This document shows positions 33,258 to 42,071 of a stretch of 64,000 nucleotides of DNA, piece by piece. The notes under the pieces were generated by a model, which was not told the origin of the DNA, made no database searches, and was given only the letters and a program-made list of their open reading frames with translations. Both the position numbers and the translations under genes were made by a program. Numbering within the stretch: the first letter of the stretch is position 1; each line of letters begins with the position of its first letter. Source of the stretch: Streptomyces sp. DSM 110735 (lineage in GTDB: Bacteria; Actinomycetota; Actinomycetes; Streptomycetales; Streptomycetaceae); the NCBI RefSeq assembly GCF_016482685.1, contig NZ_JACYHF010000011.1, positions 124,001-188,000 of the forward strand. The letters are read 5' to 3'.

Positions 33258-34187
33258 ATGACCGTCCTCGTGCGTGATCTGCGTCCCGACGTCCCGTCCG
33301 ACCCGGAGGGCTTCGTCCGCGTACGACGGCTCGCCCTGCCGTACGTCCTGTTCACCCCGGAATCCGTCCGCCATGTCATCGCCCGCATCCACCCGGACGC
33401 CCACTACCGCGCGCTCGTCGCCGAGGAGGACGGCGAGGTGATCGGCACCGCCCAGGTGAGCGTCGCGCACGAGAGCACCGAGCCGGGCCAGGGGTATGTG
33501 AACGTGTACGTCCACCCCGGCAGAACCGGGCGCGGCGCGGGCAGGCTGCTGCTGGAGACCGGGGAGGCGCATCTCGCGTCCGTCGGCGCGACCAGGTCCC
33601 ACTCCTGGGTCCTCGACACCCCCGGCAACCGCGCCTTCGCCGAGCGGCGCGGCTACGCCCCGGGCCACACCGCGCACTTCCTGCGCCGCGACCTGACCGC
33701 CGGCGACCTCCCCGCGCTGCCCGCGACCCCGCCCGGCGTGGAGCTGCGCACGGCAGCCGACTTCGCGGACGATCCCCGGCCGGTGTTCGCACTGGACGCG
33801 GAGACCGCGTCGGACGAGCCGAGCGCGGTGACGATGTCCTACTCGGACTACGAGGCATGGCTGGAGGAGACCTGGGAACACCCGCTGCTGGACCGCGAGC
33901 TGACCGTGGTCTGCGTGGCCGACGGGCGCCCGGTCGCGTTCACCGCCGCCCGCACCGACGGCGCGACCCGCTACCTCACCGCCATGACCGGCACCGCCCG
34001 CTCCCACCGGGGCCGCGGTCTCGCCAAGCTGGCCAAGGCGCACTCCCTGCACCGCGCCCGCGCGGCTGGTGTCACCGAGGCGTTCACCGGCAACGACGCG
34101 ACCAACGGTCCGATGCTCGCCGTCAACAAGTGGCTCGGCTACGAGACGTGCGCGACGGAGGTGCAGTATGTCCGCGAACTCGGCTGA
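33258..34187 (+). CDS. Tandem GNAT-fold N-acetyltransferase
   Basis: 309 residues from ATG 33258. It has two GNAT halves: the first carries VNVYVHPGRTGRGAGRLLLE (R/Q-x-x-G-x-G/A acetyl-CoA loop), the second TGTARSHRGRGLAKLAKAHS and ends NKWLGYETCATEVQYVRELG. Proteins of this type acetylate small molecules, often amines or antibiotics such as mycothiol-pathway or aminoglycoside substrates; the substrate here is unknown. The DUF402 gene starts inside its last 20 bp, so the two are translationally coupled. Confidence 0.9.
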   Translation: MTVLVRDLRPDVPSDPEGFVRVRRLALPYVLFTPESVRHVIARIHPDAHYRALVAEEDGEVIGTAQVSVAHESTEPGQGYVNVYVHPGRTGRGAGRLLLETGEAHLASVGATRSHSWVLDTPGNRAFAERRGYAPGHTAHFLRRDLTAGDLPALPATPPGVELRTAADFADDPRPVFALDAETASDEPSAVTMSYSDYEAWLEETWEHPLLDRELTVVCVADGRPVAFTAARTDGATRYLTAMTGTARSHRGRGLAKLAKAHSLHRARAAGVTEAFTGNDATNGPMLAVNKWLGYETCATEVQYVRELG

Positions 34188-34668
34188 CGGTGCGGGCGTG
34201 TTGGAGGTCGTGCTGACCAAGGCGGGCCGTACGAAGATCCGTTACCCGGCGGCGCTCCTCTCCGACGACGGCACCCGGCTGACCGTCCGCGCCCCCTGGG
34301 CAGGCGACGGCATCCGCGACTTCGGCTTCGTCCGCTTCGAGCCGGGGGACGTGTTCACCGAGTACTACTGGCGCGACCGGTGGTACGCGGTGAAAGAGGT
34401 CCGCGCCGGGGACGGCACGCTGAAGGGCTGGTACTGCGACATCACCCGCCCAGCCGTCCGCTCCGGCGCCGAGCTGACCGTCGAGGACCTGGACCTGGAC
34501 CTCTGGCTGTCGGCCGACGGCGAAGACGTACGGCGCCTGGACGAGGACGAGTTCGCCGCGAGCGGTCTCGCGGAGTCGGACCCGGAGGCGGCGACGGCGG
34601 CCGTGTCCGCCCTGACCGCGCTGGAGACGCTGGCCCGGACGAGCGGCTTCGACGCCCTTCTCGCCTGA
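34168..34668 (+). CDS. DUF402 family protein
   Basis: 166 residues from ATG 34168, with GGAGGTG five bases upstream inside the GNAT gene. The segment FVRFEPGDVFTEYYWRDRWY followed by AVKEV, GWYCDITRP and LDLDLWLSADG matches the DUF402 fold (FomD-like), which in known cases binds a nucleotide and hydrolyses phosphoryl or nucleotidyl bonds. The ordered acidic residues after DITRP (ELTVEDLDLDLW) are those that usually hold metal. It is coupled to the acetyltransferase. No specific substrate is suggested. Confidence 0.88.
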   Translation: MSANSADGAGVLEVVLTKAGRTKIRYPAALLSDDGTRLTVRAPWAGDGIRDFGFVRFEPGDVFTEYYWRDRWYAVKEVRAGDGTLKGWYCDITRPAVRSGAELTVEDLDLDLWLSADGEDVRRLDEDEFAASGLAESDPEAATAAVSALTALETLARTSGFDALLA

Positions 34669-34713
34669 ACCGAGCCCGCAGCGCGGCGTCCGTAGCGGGG
34701 CGGAGCGCGCGCC

Positions 34714-35313
34714 TCACACCGTGCCCACCACCGCGTACCGCTCGTCCTCCACGGTCTTCCCCCACAGCAGCGGATCGCCGGACAGCGACTCCACCCGCAC
34801 CTCCCGCGCGACCGGCGCCAGCAGCGCGGCGAGCCGGTCCGCGGGTATCCCGGCCGGGGCAACCGTCCCCCACACCCCCTCGACCAGCACGAACCGCCCG
34901 CCGGGTCGCAGCAGTTCACGCCAGCGGCGCAGCACCTTCTCCGGCTCGGGCAGCGCCCACAGCACATGCCGGACGAGCACCACGTCCGCGCTCCCCTCCC
35001 CCACCGGCGGCTCGGCGGCATCCCCGCGCAGCACGACCGCGTCGTGCCCGGCGAGCTTGCCCCGGGCCAGCTCGACCATGGCGGGAGAGGAGTCGACGGC
35101 CGTCACCCGGTGCCCCTGTTCGGCGGCGAGCAGCGCGAGGCTCCCGGTGCCGCAGCCGAGATCGAGCACGTCGGCAGGGCGTATGGGCAGCCACCTCCGC
35201 AACCGCGCGTCCCACGCGTCCCGCACCTCGGGCGCGCGCAGGCCGTGATCGGGCTCCTCGTCGAAGGAGGCAGCCCGCACGTCCCAGTCCACCGACCCAC
35301 CCACATCACTCAT
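34714..35313 (-). CDS. Class I SAM-dependent methyltransferase
   Basis: 199 residues from ATG 35313. Motif I is ADVLDLGCGTGSLALLAAEQ, motif II VTAVDSSPAM, and motif III-like ADVVLVRHVLWALPEPEKVL with LLRPGGRFVLVEG, the standard Methyltransf_11 pattern. The N-terminus (WDVRAASFDEEPDHGL) is that of small-molecule methyltransferases. No substrate is evident. It faces the DUF402 gene with 45 bp between stops. Confidence 0.92.
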   Translation of the reverse strand: MSDVGGSVDWDVRAASFDEEPDHGLRAPEVRDAWDARLRRWLPIRPADVLDLGCGTGSLALLAAEQGHRVTAVDSSPAMVELARGKLAGHDAVVLRGDAAEPPVGEGSADVVLVRHVLWALPEPEKVLRRWRELLRPGGRFVLVEGVWGTVAPAGIPADRLAALLAPVAREVRVESLSGDPLLWGKTVEDERYAVVGTV

Positions 35314-35557
35314 GCCCGCAGCATGGCACCCCCCACTGACAACGCCCCCGAACCAGCCCCGGACCGGCTCCGGACCGCCCCTGCGCCGCCCGCTACCTGA
35401 GCCCAGCCTGAGCACGTCCTTAAGGCGACCATAAAGATCCGCCCGGACCGCCCGGACGACCCCAACTCCGCCGCGTACACGGCTAGTTTCTGATCACACC
35501 CCCCACGGAAGCCGGGCCGTCCGGCAGCCGGACGACGCGATGCCGCGAGGAGTCCCG
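35314..35557. other. Divergent intergenic region before the LPMO-like gene
   Basis: 244 bp with no gene. A half-site GCTAGTTT at 35482-35489 matches one arm of the three-site palindrome but has no partner arm. A promoter for the LPMO-like gene is expected here; no clear -35/-10 was picked. Confidence 0.35.
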
Positions 35558-36442
35558 ATGCCCTTCCCCATGCTCTCGGTTCACCCCGGGCAGGGGATGT
35601 CCCGGTTGCGCGCGGCAGCGGCGGTGGCCGTGCTCGGGCTGGTCCCGCTCACGCTCACCGCCGCGCCCGCCACGGCACACGGCTCTGGCCACGGCTCCCG
35701 GAGCGGCGAGCTGTGCGGCGCGGAGAACGGGCAGTTCGGGGGTCTCGACCTGGTCGGCACCGACTGGTCCACGCCCCGGGTGCACAGCGGTCCGTACCCC
35801 TTCACGTACCGGGTGACCACGCACCACCAGGGCCGCCTCACGGTGTACGTGACCAAGGCGGACTTCGACCCGGCGCGCCCCCTGACCTGGTCGGCGCTGG
35901 ACCTGGCGCATCCGGTGGCATGGGTGGCGGACGCGACGCCCTCGGGCGGTCTCTACACGTTCACGGGCACCCTCCCCGAGCGCACCGGCAGACAGGTGCT
36001 GTACGCGGTGTGGCACCGCTCGGACGGACAGGGGACGCTCCGCTCCTGCGAGGACGTGGACTTCGGCGGGACGACTCCCCCGCCGTCCCCGGCGCCGACG
36101 ACCCACCGGGCGGCTCCGGTCCCCACGGCTCCGGCGTCAACTCCCGTCGCCCCGGCGGACGTACGGATCGCGGAGGCGGTGGCCACACCGACGGCGGAAC
36201 CGCAGGAGCGGCACGAGCGGAAGGCTCCCGCCCCGACGGCCACCGCGCCCTCTGCCGCCCCCTCCCCGACCGCCGACTTCCCTGTCACGACGGTGACCTC
36301 ACTCCATCTCGCCGACACGGGCGCCGCCCCGCACACCTCGTACGGGGCGGTCGTCGGTGCCGGGGTGCTGGCGCTCGGTTCGGCGGCGCTGTTCCTCTCG
36401 GTGCGGCAGCGTTCGACCGGCCGGGAGCGGGGCGGGCGCTGA
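35558..36442 (+). CDS. Small AA10 LPMO-like surface protein with LAXTG sorting signal
   Basis: 294 residues from ATG 35558 (GAGGAG upstream). The signal peptide ends ATA, leaving H41 as the mature N-terminal residue, as AA10 copper enzymes need. The second brace histidine is probably H90 in YRVTTHHQGRL. VYVTKADFDPARPLTW and GRQVLYAVWHRSDGQG with SCEDVDF are AA10 blocks. The domain is about 140 residues, shorter than usual (170-190). A Pro/Thr/Ala stalk leads to LADTG, a helix and RQRSTGRERGGR: a class E sortase (LAXTG) signal. It probably oxidises or binds polysaccharide at the cell wall. Confidence 0.85.
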   Translation: MPFPMLSVHPGQGMSRLRAAAAVAVLGLVPLTLTAAPATAHGSGHGSRSGELCGAENGQFGGLDLVGTDWSTPRVHSGPYPFTYRVTTHHQGRLTVYVTKADFDPARPLTWSALDLAHPVAWVADATPSGGLYTFTGTLPERTGRQVLYAVWHRSDGQGTLRSCEDVDFGGTTPPPSPAPTTHRAAPVPTAPASTPVAPADVRIAEAVATPTAEPQERHERKAPAPTATAPSAAPSPTADFPVTTVTSLHLADTGAAPHTSYGAVVGAGVLALGSAALFLSVRQRSTGRERGGR

Positions 36443-36460
36443 GCGGCGCGCGCGGGATGT

Positions 36461-36501
36461 GCCGGGTCCTGTCCGGCGGCTCAGGTCGGACAGGACCCGG
36501 C
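36461..36501. terminator. Bidirectional hairpin between convergent genes
   Basis: GCCGGGTCCTGTCCG (36461-36475) pairs perfectly with CGGACAGGACCCGGC (36487-36501), loop 11 nt, between the LPMO-like gene and the lipase. Confidence 0.85.
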
Positions 36502-36506
36502 GGCGG

Positions 36507-37367
36507 TCAACTGAAGACCGACGCGCAGGTGGTGGCGGTGGCGTGCGCCGGGTCGAGGGCGTTGGCGACCTCGTGGAAGGCGATGCGGTCGATCAGGCCG
36601 ATCGCGACGTGTTCGGACAGGTCGAGCGGGCAGAGGTCCTGGAGCAGGACGTTGTGGACGTCGGAGCCGGTCAGGTACTGGCTGCGCCAGGGCGTGACGA
36701 CCTCGTCGTACTTGGTGGCGATGACCGTGTAGTGCACTCCGGGGACGGTGTCGCCGCCCGCGTTGAGCTTGGTCAGGAAGGCCGAGCCGTTGATCTGGTC
36801 GGCGAGACCCGGGGTGGTGGCCTTGATGAGGTCCTCGGCGCCGGGGAAGTACGGCAGCAGGTTGGTCAGACCACTGAGGTCGGTCCCGTGGTTGCTCGGG
36901 GCGATCCCGACGAGGGCGTTCACCTTGGGGGCTCCGCCGAGGAACTTCAGGTAGTAGCGCGGCATCATGCCGCCCTGGGAGTGCCCGACGAGGTCGGCCT
37001 TGGCGGCGCCGGTCGAGGCGAGCACCTTGTCGACGAAGGCGGAGAGCTGCTCGGCGGACTTGTCGATGGGTCCGAGGCCGTAGAAGACGGGGACACCGGC
37101 GAGCTTGCCGTAGTCGAGGGAGTAGACGCAGTACCCGCGGTCCTCCAGGTACGGCGCGAGTCCGAGCCAGTTGTCGACGGAGTTGCCGAGGGTGCCGTGG
37201 ACGAGGACGACGGGGCGCGGGTGGGCGGCGGAGGGCTTGCAGGAGTAGTCGTTCCAGCCGGAGCTGGGCGCGGTCGCGGCGTGGGCTGTGGCGGCGGGGA
37301 CGGTGGCGAGGCCGGCGGCCAGGAGCAGCGCGGCGAGCGGTCTGAGCGCTCGCTTCCAGGGCAGCAT
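36507..37367 (-). CDS. Secreted alpha/beta-hydrolase lipase
   Basis: 286 residues. Signal peptide LAALLLAAGLATVPAATAHA. The alpha/beta-hydrolase core shows the oxyanion HG in VVLVHGTLGNSVDNW, the nucleophile elbow GHSQGG, and a late aspartate/histidine region (YDEVVTPWRS; DLSEHVAIG). Two cysteines near the C-terminus may form a disulphide. It resembles Streptomyces extracellular triacylglycerol lipases of the LipA/EstA type (PF01674). It acts outside the cell on acyl esters. 245 bp upstream separates it from the imuB-like gene. Confidence 0.92.
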   Translation of the reverse strand: MLPWKRALRPLAALLLAAGLATVPAATAHAATAPSSGWNDYSCKPSAAHPRPVVLVHGTLGNSVDNWLGLAPYLEDRGYCVYSLDYGKLAGVPVFYGLGPIDKSAEQLSAFVDKVLASTGAAKADLVGHSQGGMMPRYYLKFLGGAPKVNALVGIAPSNHGTDLSGLTNLLPYFPGAEDLIKATTPGLADQINGSAFLTKLNAGGDTVPGVHYTVIATKYDEVVTPWRSQYLTGSDVHNVLLQDLCPLDLSEHVAIGLIDRIAFHEVANALDPAHATATTCASVFS

Positions 37368-37612
37368 CGTGTGATCTCCTTGCGGCTCAAGGGGGGTGCA
37401 CGGGGACTGACCCTGTGATCCGGATCACGGGATGCTGGTTCACTCGTCAAGTTACGGACGAGTAGTGCAACTGTGAAGTTACGCGTCGGTAAAAAGTTCC
37501 ATCACGCATCAGACGCACACGCACACTGAGGAACCGTCACCAGACCGGTCTGACCCGGCGACAGAACTCCAGTCACTCCCAAATCACCCACAACACGCGT
37601 AACTCGCCGCAC

Positions 37613-38587
37613 TCACGCCGCAAGCGTCCCCGGAATCACCGCGCGGGGACCGAACTTGGCCCGCACCCGGTCGGCGACCTCCTCGATCCGGCGCACCTTC
37701 TCGTCCACGGGATCGAAGGTGAGCTGATGCGAGGCGTGTTCGGCGGGCGCCAGCCCCTCGGCGCGCAGCGTGACGGCGCGGACGCGGGCCCGCTGGAGAC
37801 CGAGCGTCTCGTACATGCCGTAGGCGGTCCGGGTGAGGGCGGCCGAGTGCGCGGTCGGCTCGGCGAGGGTGCGGCAACGCGTCGTGGTGGACCGGTCGGC
37901 GTAGCGCACGGTGAGCGTCAGCGTCCGGCAGACCTGTCCCTCCCCGCGCAACCGGAACCCCAGCTCACCGGCGGCGCTCAGGAGAGCCCCGCGGTGCCGG
38001 TCGGAGTCCAACTCATCCGTACCGAAGGCGCGTTCCGCCGAGACGGACCGGGCGACCGCGTTCGGTACGACCTTCCCCCGGTCGATCCCCCGCGCCCCGT
38101 CCCGCAGTTCGCGCGCCGCGCGGGCGCCGACCAGCCGCTGGAGGGTGGACGGGGGCGCGGCGGCGACCCGGCCCAGGGTGTCGAGACCGTACTCGCACAG
38201 GGTGCGGGCGGTGGCGGAGCCGACCCCGGGCAGCGCGGCGACCGGCAGCCCGGCGAGGAACTCCGCGCGCGCACACGCCTCTTCGGGCACGACCCGCACA
38301 CCCCCGGGCCGGGCGGCACGCAGCGCCAGCCGGGCGAGCATCGGTCCTGGCCCGACGCCGACGGCGCAGTCGACGCCGTACCGCGCGAGCGCCCGGACCC
38401 GGACGACGGGGGCGATCTCCACCGCGTCGCGCCCGAAGTACCGTTCGGCGCCGCCGAGATCGGCCAGCACCCGGTCCGGCACCAGCGCCTGCACCACCGG
38501 GGTGAACTCCTCCACGAGCCCGACGAGCGCGGGCAGCAGCCCCTCCCGCTCGGGCGCCAGCCGGAATCGCACACAGAGAACGGTCAT
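37613..38587 (-). CDS. Y-family polymerase relative lacking catalytic carboxylates (ImuB-like)
   Basis: 324 residues. ATG 38587 overlaps the dnaE2 stop (ATGA). The fold is Y-family: LPGVGSATARTLCEYGLDTL is the fingers/thumb HhH region and the C-terminal half is a little-finger-like domain. In the palm the first catalytic site, normally VDMDAFF, is VLCVRFRL, and the SIDE motif is VPDR, so both catalytic positions carry arginine. That matches ImuB, a non-catalytic partner of DnaE2 in mycobacteria, more than active DinB. It is shorter than ImuB (about 500) and lacks an obvious long C-terminal tail; annotations as DinP exist for such genes. Confidence 0.75.
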   Translation of the reverse strand: MTVLCVRFRLAPEREGLLPALVGLVEEFTPVVQALVPDRVLADLGGAERYFGRDAVEIAPVVRVRALARYGVDCAVGVGPGPMLARLALRAARPGGVRVVPEEACARAEFLAGLPVAALPGVGSATARTLCEYGLDTLGRVAAAPPSTLQRLVGARAARELRDGARGIDRGKVVPNAVARSVSAERAFGTDELDSDRHRGALLSAAGELGFRLRGEGQVCRTLTLTVRYADRSTTTRCRTLAEPTAHSAALTRTAYGMYETLGLQRARVRAVTLRAEGLAPAEHASHQLTFDPVDEKVRRIEEVADRVRAKFGPRAVIPGTLAA

Positions 38588-41500
38588 CCCGCGCTCCCCG
38601 GACTCTGATGCCACAACTTCCGTGCGGCGGCGGGTCCTTGGGCGACCCCTTCCCCGGCGGGGCGCAGATCGGCCCAGGGGTGCATGTCGTACCCGGTGGC
38701 CATCCGGATACGACGGCCACCGACGCGGTCCTCGCCCACCGGCTCCACGGACTCCGCCAGTTGGGCGGCCACCCGGTCGAGACCGCCCTCGGCGCGCAGT
38801 TCGACCAGTTCGGCGAGGTTCCAGGCGGCGGAGCCGACGACGCTCAGGCTGCGCGGACCGCGCCGCTGCACCACGCCCCGCACCAGCAGCAGCCAGGAGT
38901 GGAAGACGGTGTGGGCGCAGGCGTCGTGGGAGTCGTCGAAGAAGGCGAGGTCGATCAGGCCCGTGCCGTCGTCCAGGGTGCTGAAGATGACCCGCTTGCC
39001 GGAGCGGATCGGCGGGGTCTGGGTGGCCGCCTTGGCGCCCGCGACGAGCACCGTCTCCCCGTGCCGTGCCTCGCGCAGTCGCCGCGCGGACACGACGCCC
39101 AGCTCGGCCAGGAACTCCCGGTGGTCGTCCATCAGATGACGGGAGACGTCCATGGACAGCACGCCCAGCTCTGCGCTGAGCCGCTCCGCCGGGGAGAGAT
39201 CGGGCAGCCCGGCCGCAGCGGTCCGCCTGCCCCCGCCCAGCGGCAGTTGGTCCCCACGCCCGCCCCGGGCTCCCCGGTGCAACTCGGCCAGATGCAACTG
39301 GAGATCACGCCGGTTGCCGCCGAAGGCGTCCAACGCGCCGACCTGCGCGAGCCGTTGGGCCAGCGGACGTCCGGGGCGCCCGCGCTCCCAGAAGTCCCGC
39401 AGGGAGGCGTACGGCTGCCCGGCGGCGATCCGCTCCGCCTCGGCCCCGCTGATCCCGTGCACGTCGGAGAGCCCCAGCCGCACCCCCCACTTACCGGACA
39501 CCAGTTCGATTCGATGGGCGACGGCGGACACGTTCACATCGAGCGGCAGCACCGGCACACCCCGCCGCCGCGCATCGGCCAGCAGCAGCCGCTTCGGATA
39601 CATCCCGGGGTCGTGGGTGAGCAGCCCGGCGTAGAAAGCCGCCGGATGGTGCGCCTTGAGCCACGCCGACTGATAGGTGGGCACGGCGAAGGCGACGGCG
39701 TGCGCCTTGCAGAACCCGTAGGACCCGAACGCCTGGACGATCTCCCAGGTCCGCTCGACGGTCGCGGCGTCGTACCCCTTCTCCTCCGCCCGCTGCGCGA
39801 ACCACACCCGGATACGCCCCTGTTGCTCCGCGTCGGACAGCAGCCGCCGCGCCGCGTCGGCCTCGCCGCGCCCGCAGCCGGTCATGATCGAGACGATGTC
39901 GATGATCTGCTCGTGGAAGACGACGACGCCGTACGTTCCCTTCAGCGGCGCCTCCAGATCCCGATGCGGAAACCGCACCGGCGCACGCCCGTGCCGCGCC
40001 TCGATGAACGGCCGCACCATGTCGGCGGCGACAGGACCGGGCCGGAAGAGCGAGATGTCGACCACCAGATCCTCAAAGGACTCCGGCTGAAGCCGCCCCA
40101 CGAGATCCCGCTGTCCGGGCGACTCGATCTGGAAGCAGCCGAGCGTCTCGGTGGACCGGATGAGCCGATACGTTTCCTCATCCCCCTCCGGCAGCTCCTC
40201 CAGATCGACCCGCTCCCCACTGGCCCGCTCCACCTCGGCGACGGCGTGCGCCATGGCCGACTGCATCCGCACACCGAGGACGTCCAGCTTGAGCAGCCCC
40301 AGGTCCTCCACGTCGTCCTTGTCGAACTGGGACATGGGCAGCCCCTCACCACTGGTCGGCATCACCGGCGTACGGGCGAGCAGCGAGGCGTCCGAAAGCA
40401 GCACCCCGCACGGATGCATGGCGACGCCGCGCGGCAGCGCGTCCAGCGCCTCGACCAGCTCCCACAGCCTGCCGTACCGCTCCTTCTCCGCCGCCAACCG
40501 CCTCAGCTCGGGCAGCTCCTCCAGCGCGGCACGCGCGTCACGCGCCCGGATGTGAGGAAAGGACTTGGCCACACGGTCGATCTCGGCGGGGTCCATGGAC
40601 AGAGCGGCTCCCACGTCCCGCACGGCGTGCCGCACCCGATACGTCTCGGGCATCGCCACCGTGGCGACCCGCTCGGCACCGAACCGCCCGATGATCGCCC
40701 GGTAGACCTCGAGCCGCCGAGCGGACTCCACATCGATGTCGATATCGGGCAGTACGACACGCTCCTTGGACAGGAAGCGCTCCATCAACAGCCCGTGCGC
40801 CACCGGATCGGCATGAGCGATCCCCAGCAGATGATTGACGAGCGACCCGGCTCCCGACCCCCGAGCCGCAACCCGAATCCCCAACCCTCGTACGTCATCG
40901 ACAACTTGAGCGACCGTCAAAAAGTAGGAAGCGAACCCGTGATGCGCGATGACGTCCAGCTCCTCGTGCATCCGCTCCCAGTAGGTCCGCCGCCCGCCGT
41001 ACCCCAGCCGCACCATCCCCGCCGCGGCCCGCGAGGCGAGCGCCCGCTGAGCGGTCCGCCGCCCGGCTCCCACGAGCCGGGCCTCGGGAAACCGCACACT
41101 CCCGATCCCCAGATCCCGCTCGGGATCGACAAGACACTCCCCGGCAGTGGCCAGCGTCTGCTCGACGAGCCGCCACCCCACCTCCCGCCGGTACCCGGCG
41201 GCCTCCACCACCCGCTCGGCGACCCGAAGCATGTCGGGCGCCCCCTTGAGCCACGCCTCCCCGGAGTCCAGCTCCTTCCGGAAATCAATGGGTACGAGCC
41301 GCCGCGCGGCATCCAGCACATCGGCGACGACCCCCTGCCCCGGATCGGCATACCGCACAGCGTTACTGAGCACAGGCCGCACCCCCTGCTCCACAGCGAA
41401 CCCGAGCATCCGAGCGGCCAGCCGCAAGGACCCGGCACCCACCCCGCCCCGCCCGTGCCAGACGACCTCCATCCGCAGGGCGTCCCCGTACACCTCACGC

Positions 41501-41997
41501 CAGACGGCGAGCAGCCGAGCGGCACGACCAGCCTGCCCGGCGCCGAGAGCCCGCCCCACATCGGAATCGGGCCCGAGCAGCACGGTGAGCCCGTCCCCCC
41601 GATTGCTCTCCCAGGAAAGCCGAGGCGAAGCGGAACCCCCCGCATGAGCGGCACTGACAACCCGGCACAAATCAGCCCACCCCCGAGCCCCGTCCCGAGC
41701 CAAAAAGGTGACCCGGGGAGCCGACTCGTCCACAAAAGCCCCACCCCGAACAGGCTGCCTCCGAGACCTCCGACCCCCCTCTCCCTCCACGGCGAGATCC
41801 ACCCCGAAAACCGGCCGCACCCCCCTCCCCGCACAAGCCTTGGCGAACCGCACAGCCCCGGCCAGCGTGTCCCGATCGGTCAACGCAAGAGCCCCCATCC
41901 CCCTCTCCTCAGCCCGCTCAACAAGCCGCTCCGGATGCGAGGCCCCGTACCGCAAGGAAAACCCAGAAACAACACGCACATGCACAAACCCCGCCAC
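38584..41997 (-). CDS. dnaE2: Error-prone DNA polymerase III alpha subunit DnaE2 (ImuC)
   Basis: 1137 residues from GTG 41997, which has GGGAGG at a good distance; GTG 42003 is in frame but too close to it. The PHP domain (FVHVRVVSGFSLRYGASHPE) is degenerate at the metal positions as in DnaE2. The palm has PDIDIDVESARRLEVYRAII with the catalytic aspartates, and the fingers include GYFCK-type GSYGFCKAHAVAFAVPTYQS; an OB fold follows (VLVAGAKAATQTPP). DnaE2 copies damaged DNA in the SOS response and causes induced mutation. It is followed by the overlapping Y-family relative and preceded by two LexA-like boxes. Confidence 0.95.
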   Translation of the reverse strand: MAGFVHVRVVSGFSLRYGASHPERLVERAEERGMGALALTDRDTLAGAVRFAKACAGRGVRPVFGVDLAVEGEGGRRSRRQPVRGGAFVDESAPRVTFLARDGARGWADLCRVVSAAHAGGSASPRLSWESNRGDGLTVLLGPDSDVGRALGAGQAGRAARLLAVWREVYGDALRMEVVWHGRGGVGAGSLRLAARMLGFAVEQGVRPVLSNAVRYADPGQGVVADVLDAARRLVPIDFRKELDSGEAWLKGAPDMLRVAERVVEAAGYRREVGWRLVEQTLATAGECLVDPERDLGIGSVRFPEARLVGAGRRTAQRALASRAAAGMVRLGYGGRRTYWERMHEELDVIAHHGFASYFLTVAQVVDDVRGLGIRVAARGSGAGSLVNHLLGIAHADPVAHGLLMERFLSKERVVLPDIDIDVESARRLEVYRAIIGRFGAERVATVAMPETYRVRHAVRDVGAALSMDPAEIDRVAKSFPHIRARDARAALEELPELRRLAAEKERYGRLWELVEALDALPRGVAMHPCGVLLSDASLLARTPVMPTSGEGLPMSQFDKDDVEDLGLLKLDVLGVRMQSAMAHAVAEVERASGERVDLEELPEGDEETYRLIRSTETLGCFQIESPGQRDLVGRLQPESFEDLVVDISLFRPGPVAADMVRPFIEARHGRAPVRFPHRDLEAPLKGTYGVVVFHEQIIDIVSIMTGCGRGEADAARRLLSDAEQQGRIRVWFAQRAEEKGYDAATVERTWEIVQAFGSYGFCKAHAVAFAVPTYQSAWLKAHHPAAFYAGLLTHDPGMYPKRLLLADARRRGVPVLPLDVNVSAVAHRIELVSGKWGVRLGLSDVHGISGAEAERIAAGQPYASLRDFWERGRPGRPLAQRLAQVGALDAFGGNRRDLQLHLAELHRGARGGRGDQLPLGGGRRTAAAGLPDLSPAERLSAELGVLSMDVSRHLMDDHREFLAELGVVSARRLREARHGETVLVAGAKAATQTPPIRSGKRVIFSTLDDGTGLIDLAFFDDSHDACAHTVFHSWLLLVRGVVQRRGPRSLSVVGSAAWNLAELVELRAEGGLDRVAAQLAESVEPVGEDRVGGRRIRMATGYDMHPWADLRPAGEGVAQGPAAARKLWHQSPGSAG

Positions 41998-42015
41998 GAG
42001 CACCTCCCACCACTA

Positions 42016-42031
42016 TCGAACACCCGTTCCC
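42016..42031. promoter_or_regulatory. LexA/SOS box, proximal
   Basis: TCGAACACCCGTTCCC, 10 of 12 matches to the actinobacterial SOS box TCGAAC-N4-GTTCGA. It lies 18 bp before the dnaE2 GTG start, so LexA would block initiation or promoter escape. Confidence 0.7.
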
Positions 42032-42050
42032 TTCCACCATACCCCCACCC

Positions 42051-42066
42051 TCGAACACCCGTACGA
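42051..42066. promoter_or_regulatory. LexA/SOS box, distal
   Basis: TCGAACACCCGTACGA, 11 of 12 matches to TCGAAC-N4-GTTCGA, 35 bp from the proximal box. The same ACCC spacer in both suggests local duplication. Confidence 0.75.
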
Positions 42067-42071
42067 CCCCA

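Noticed and set aside
35482..35489. GCTAGTTT half-site upstream of the LPMO-like gene
   Set aside because: Matches only one arm of the 19-bp palindrome; the left arm is absent, so not counted as an operator.
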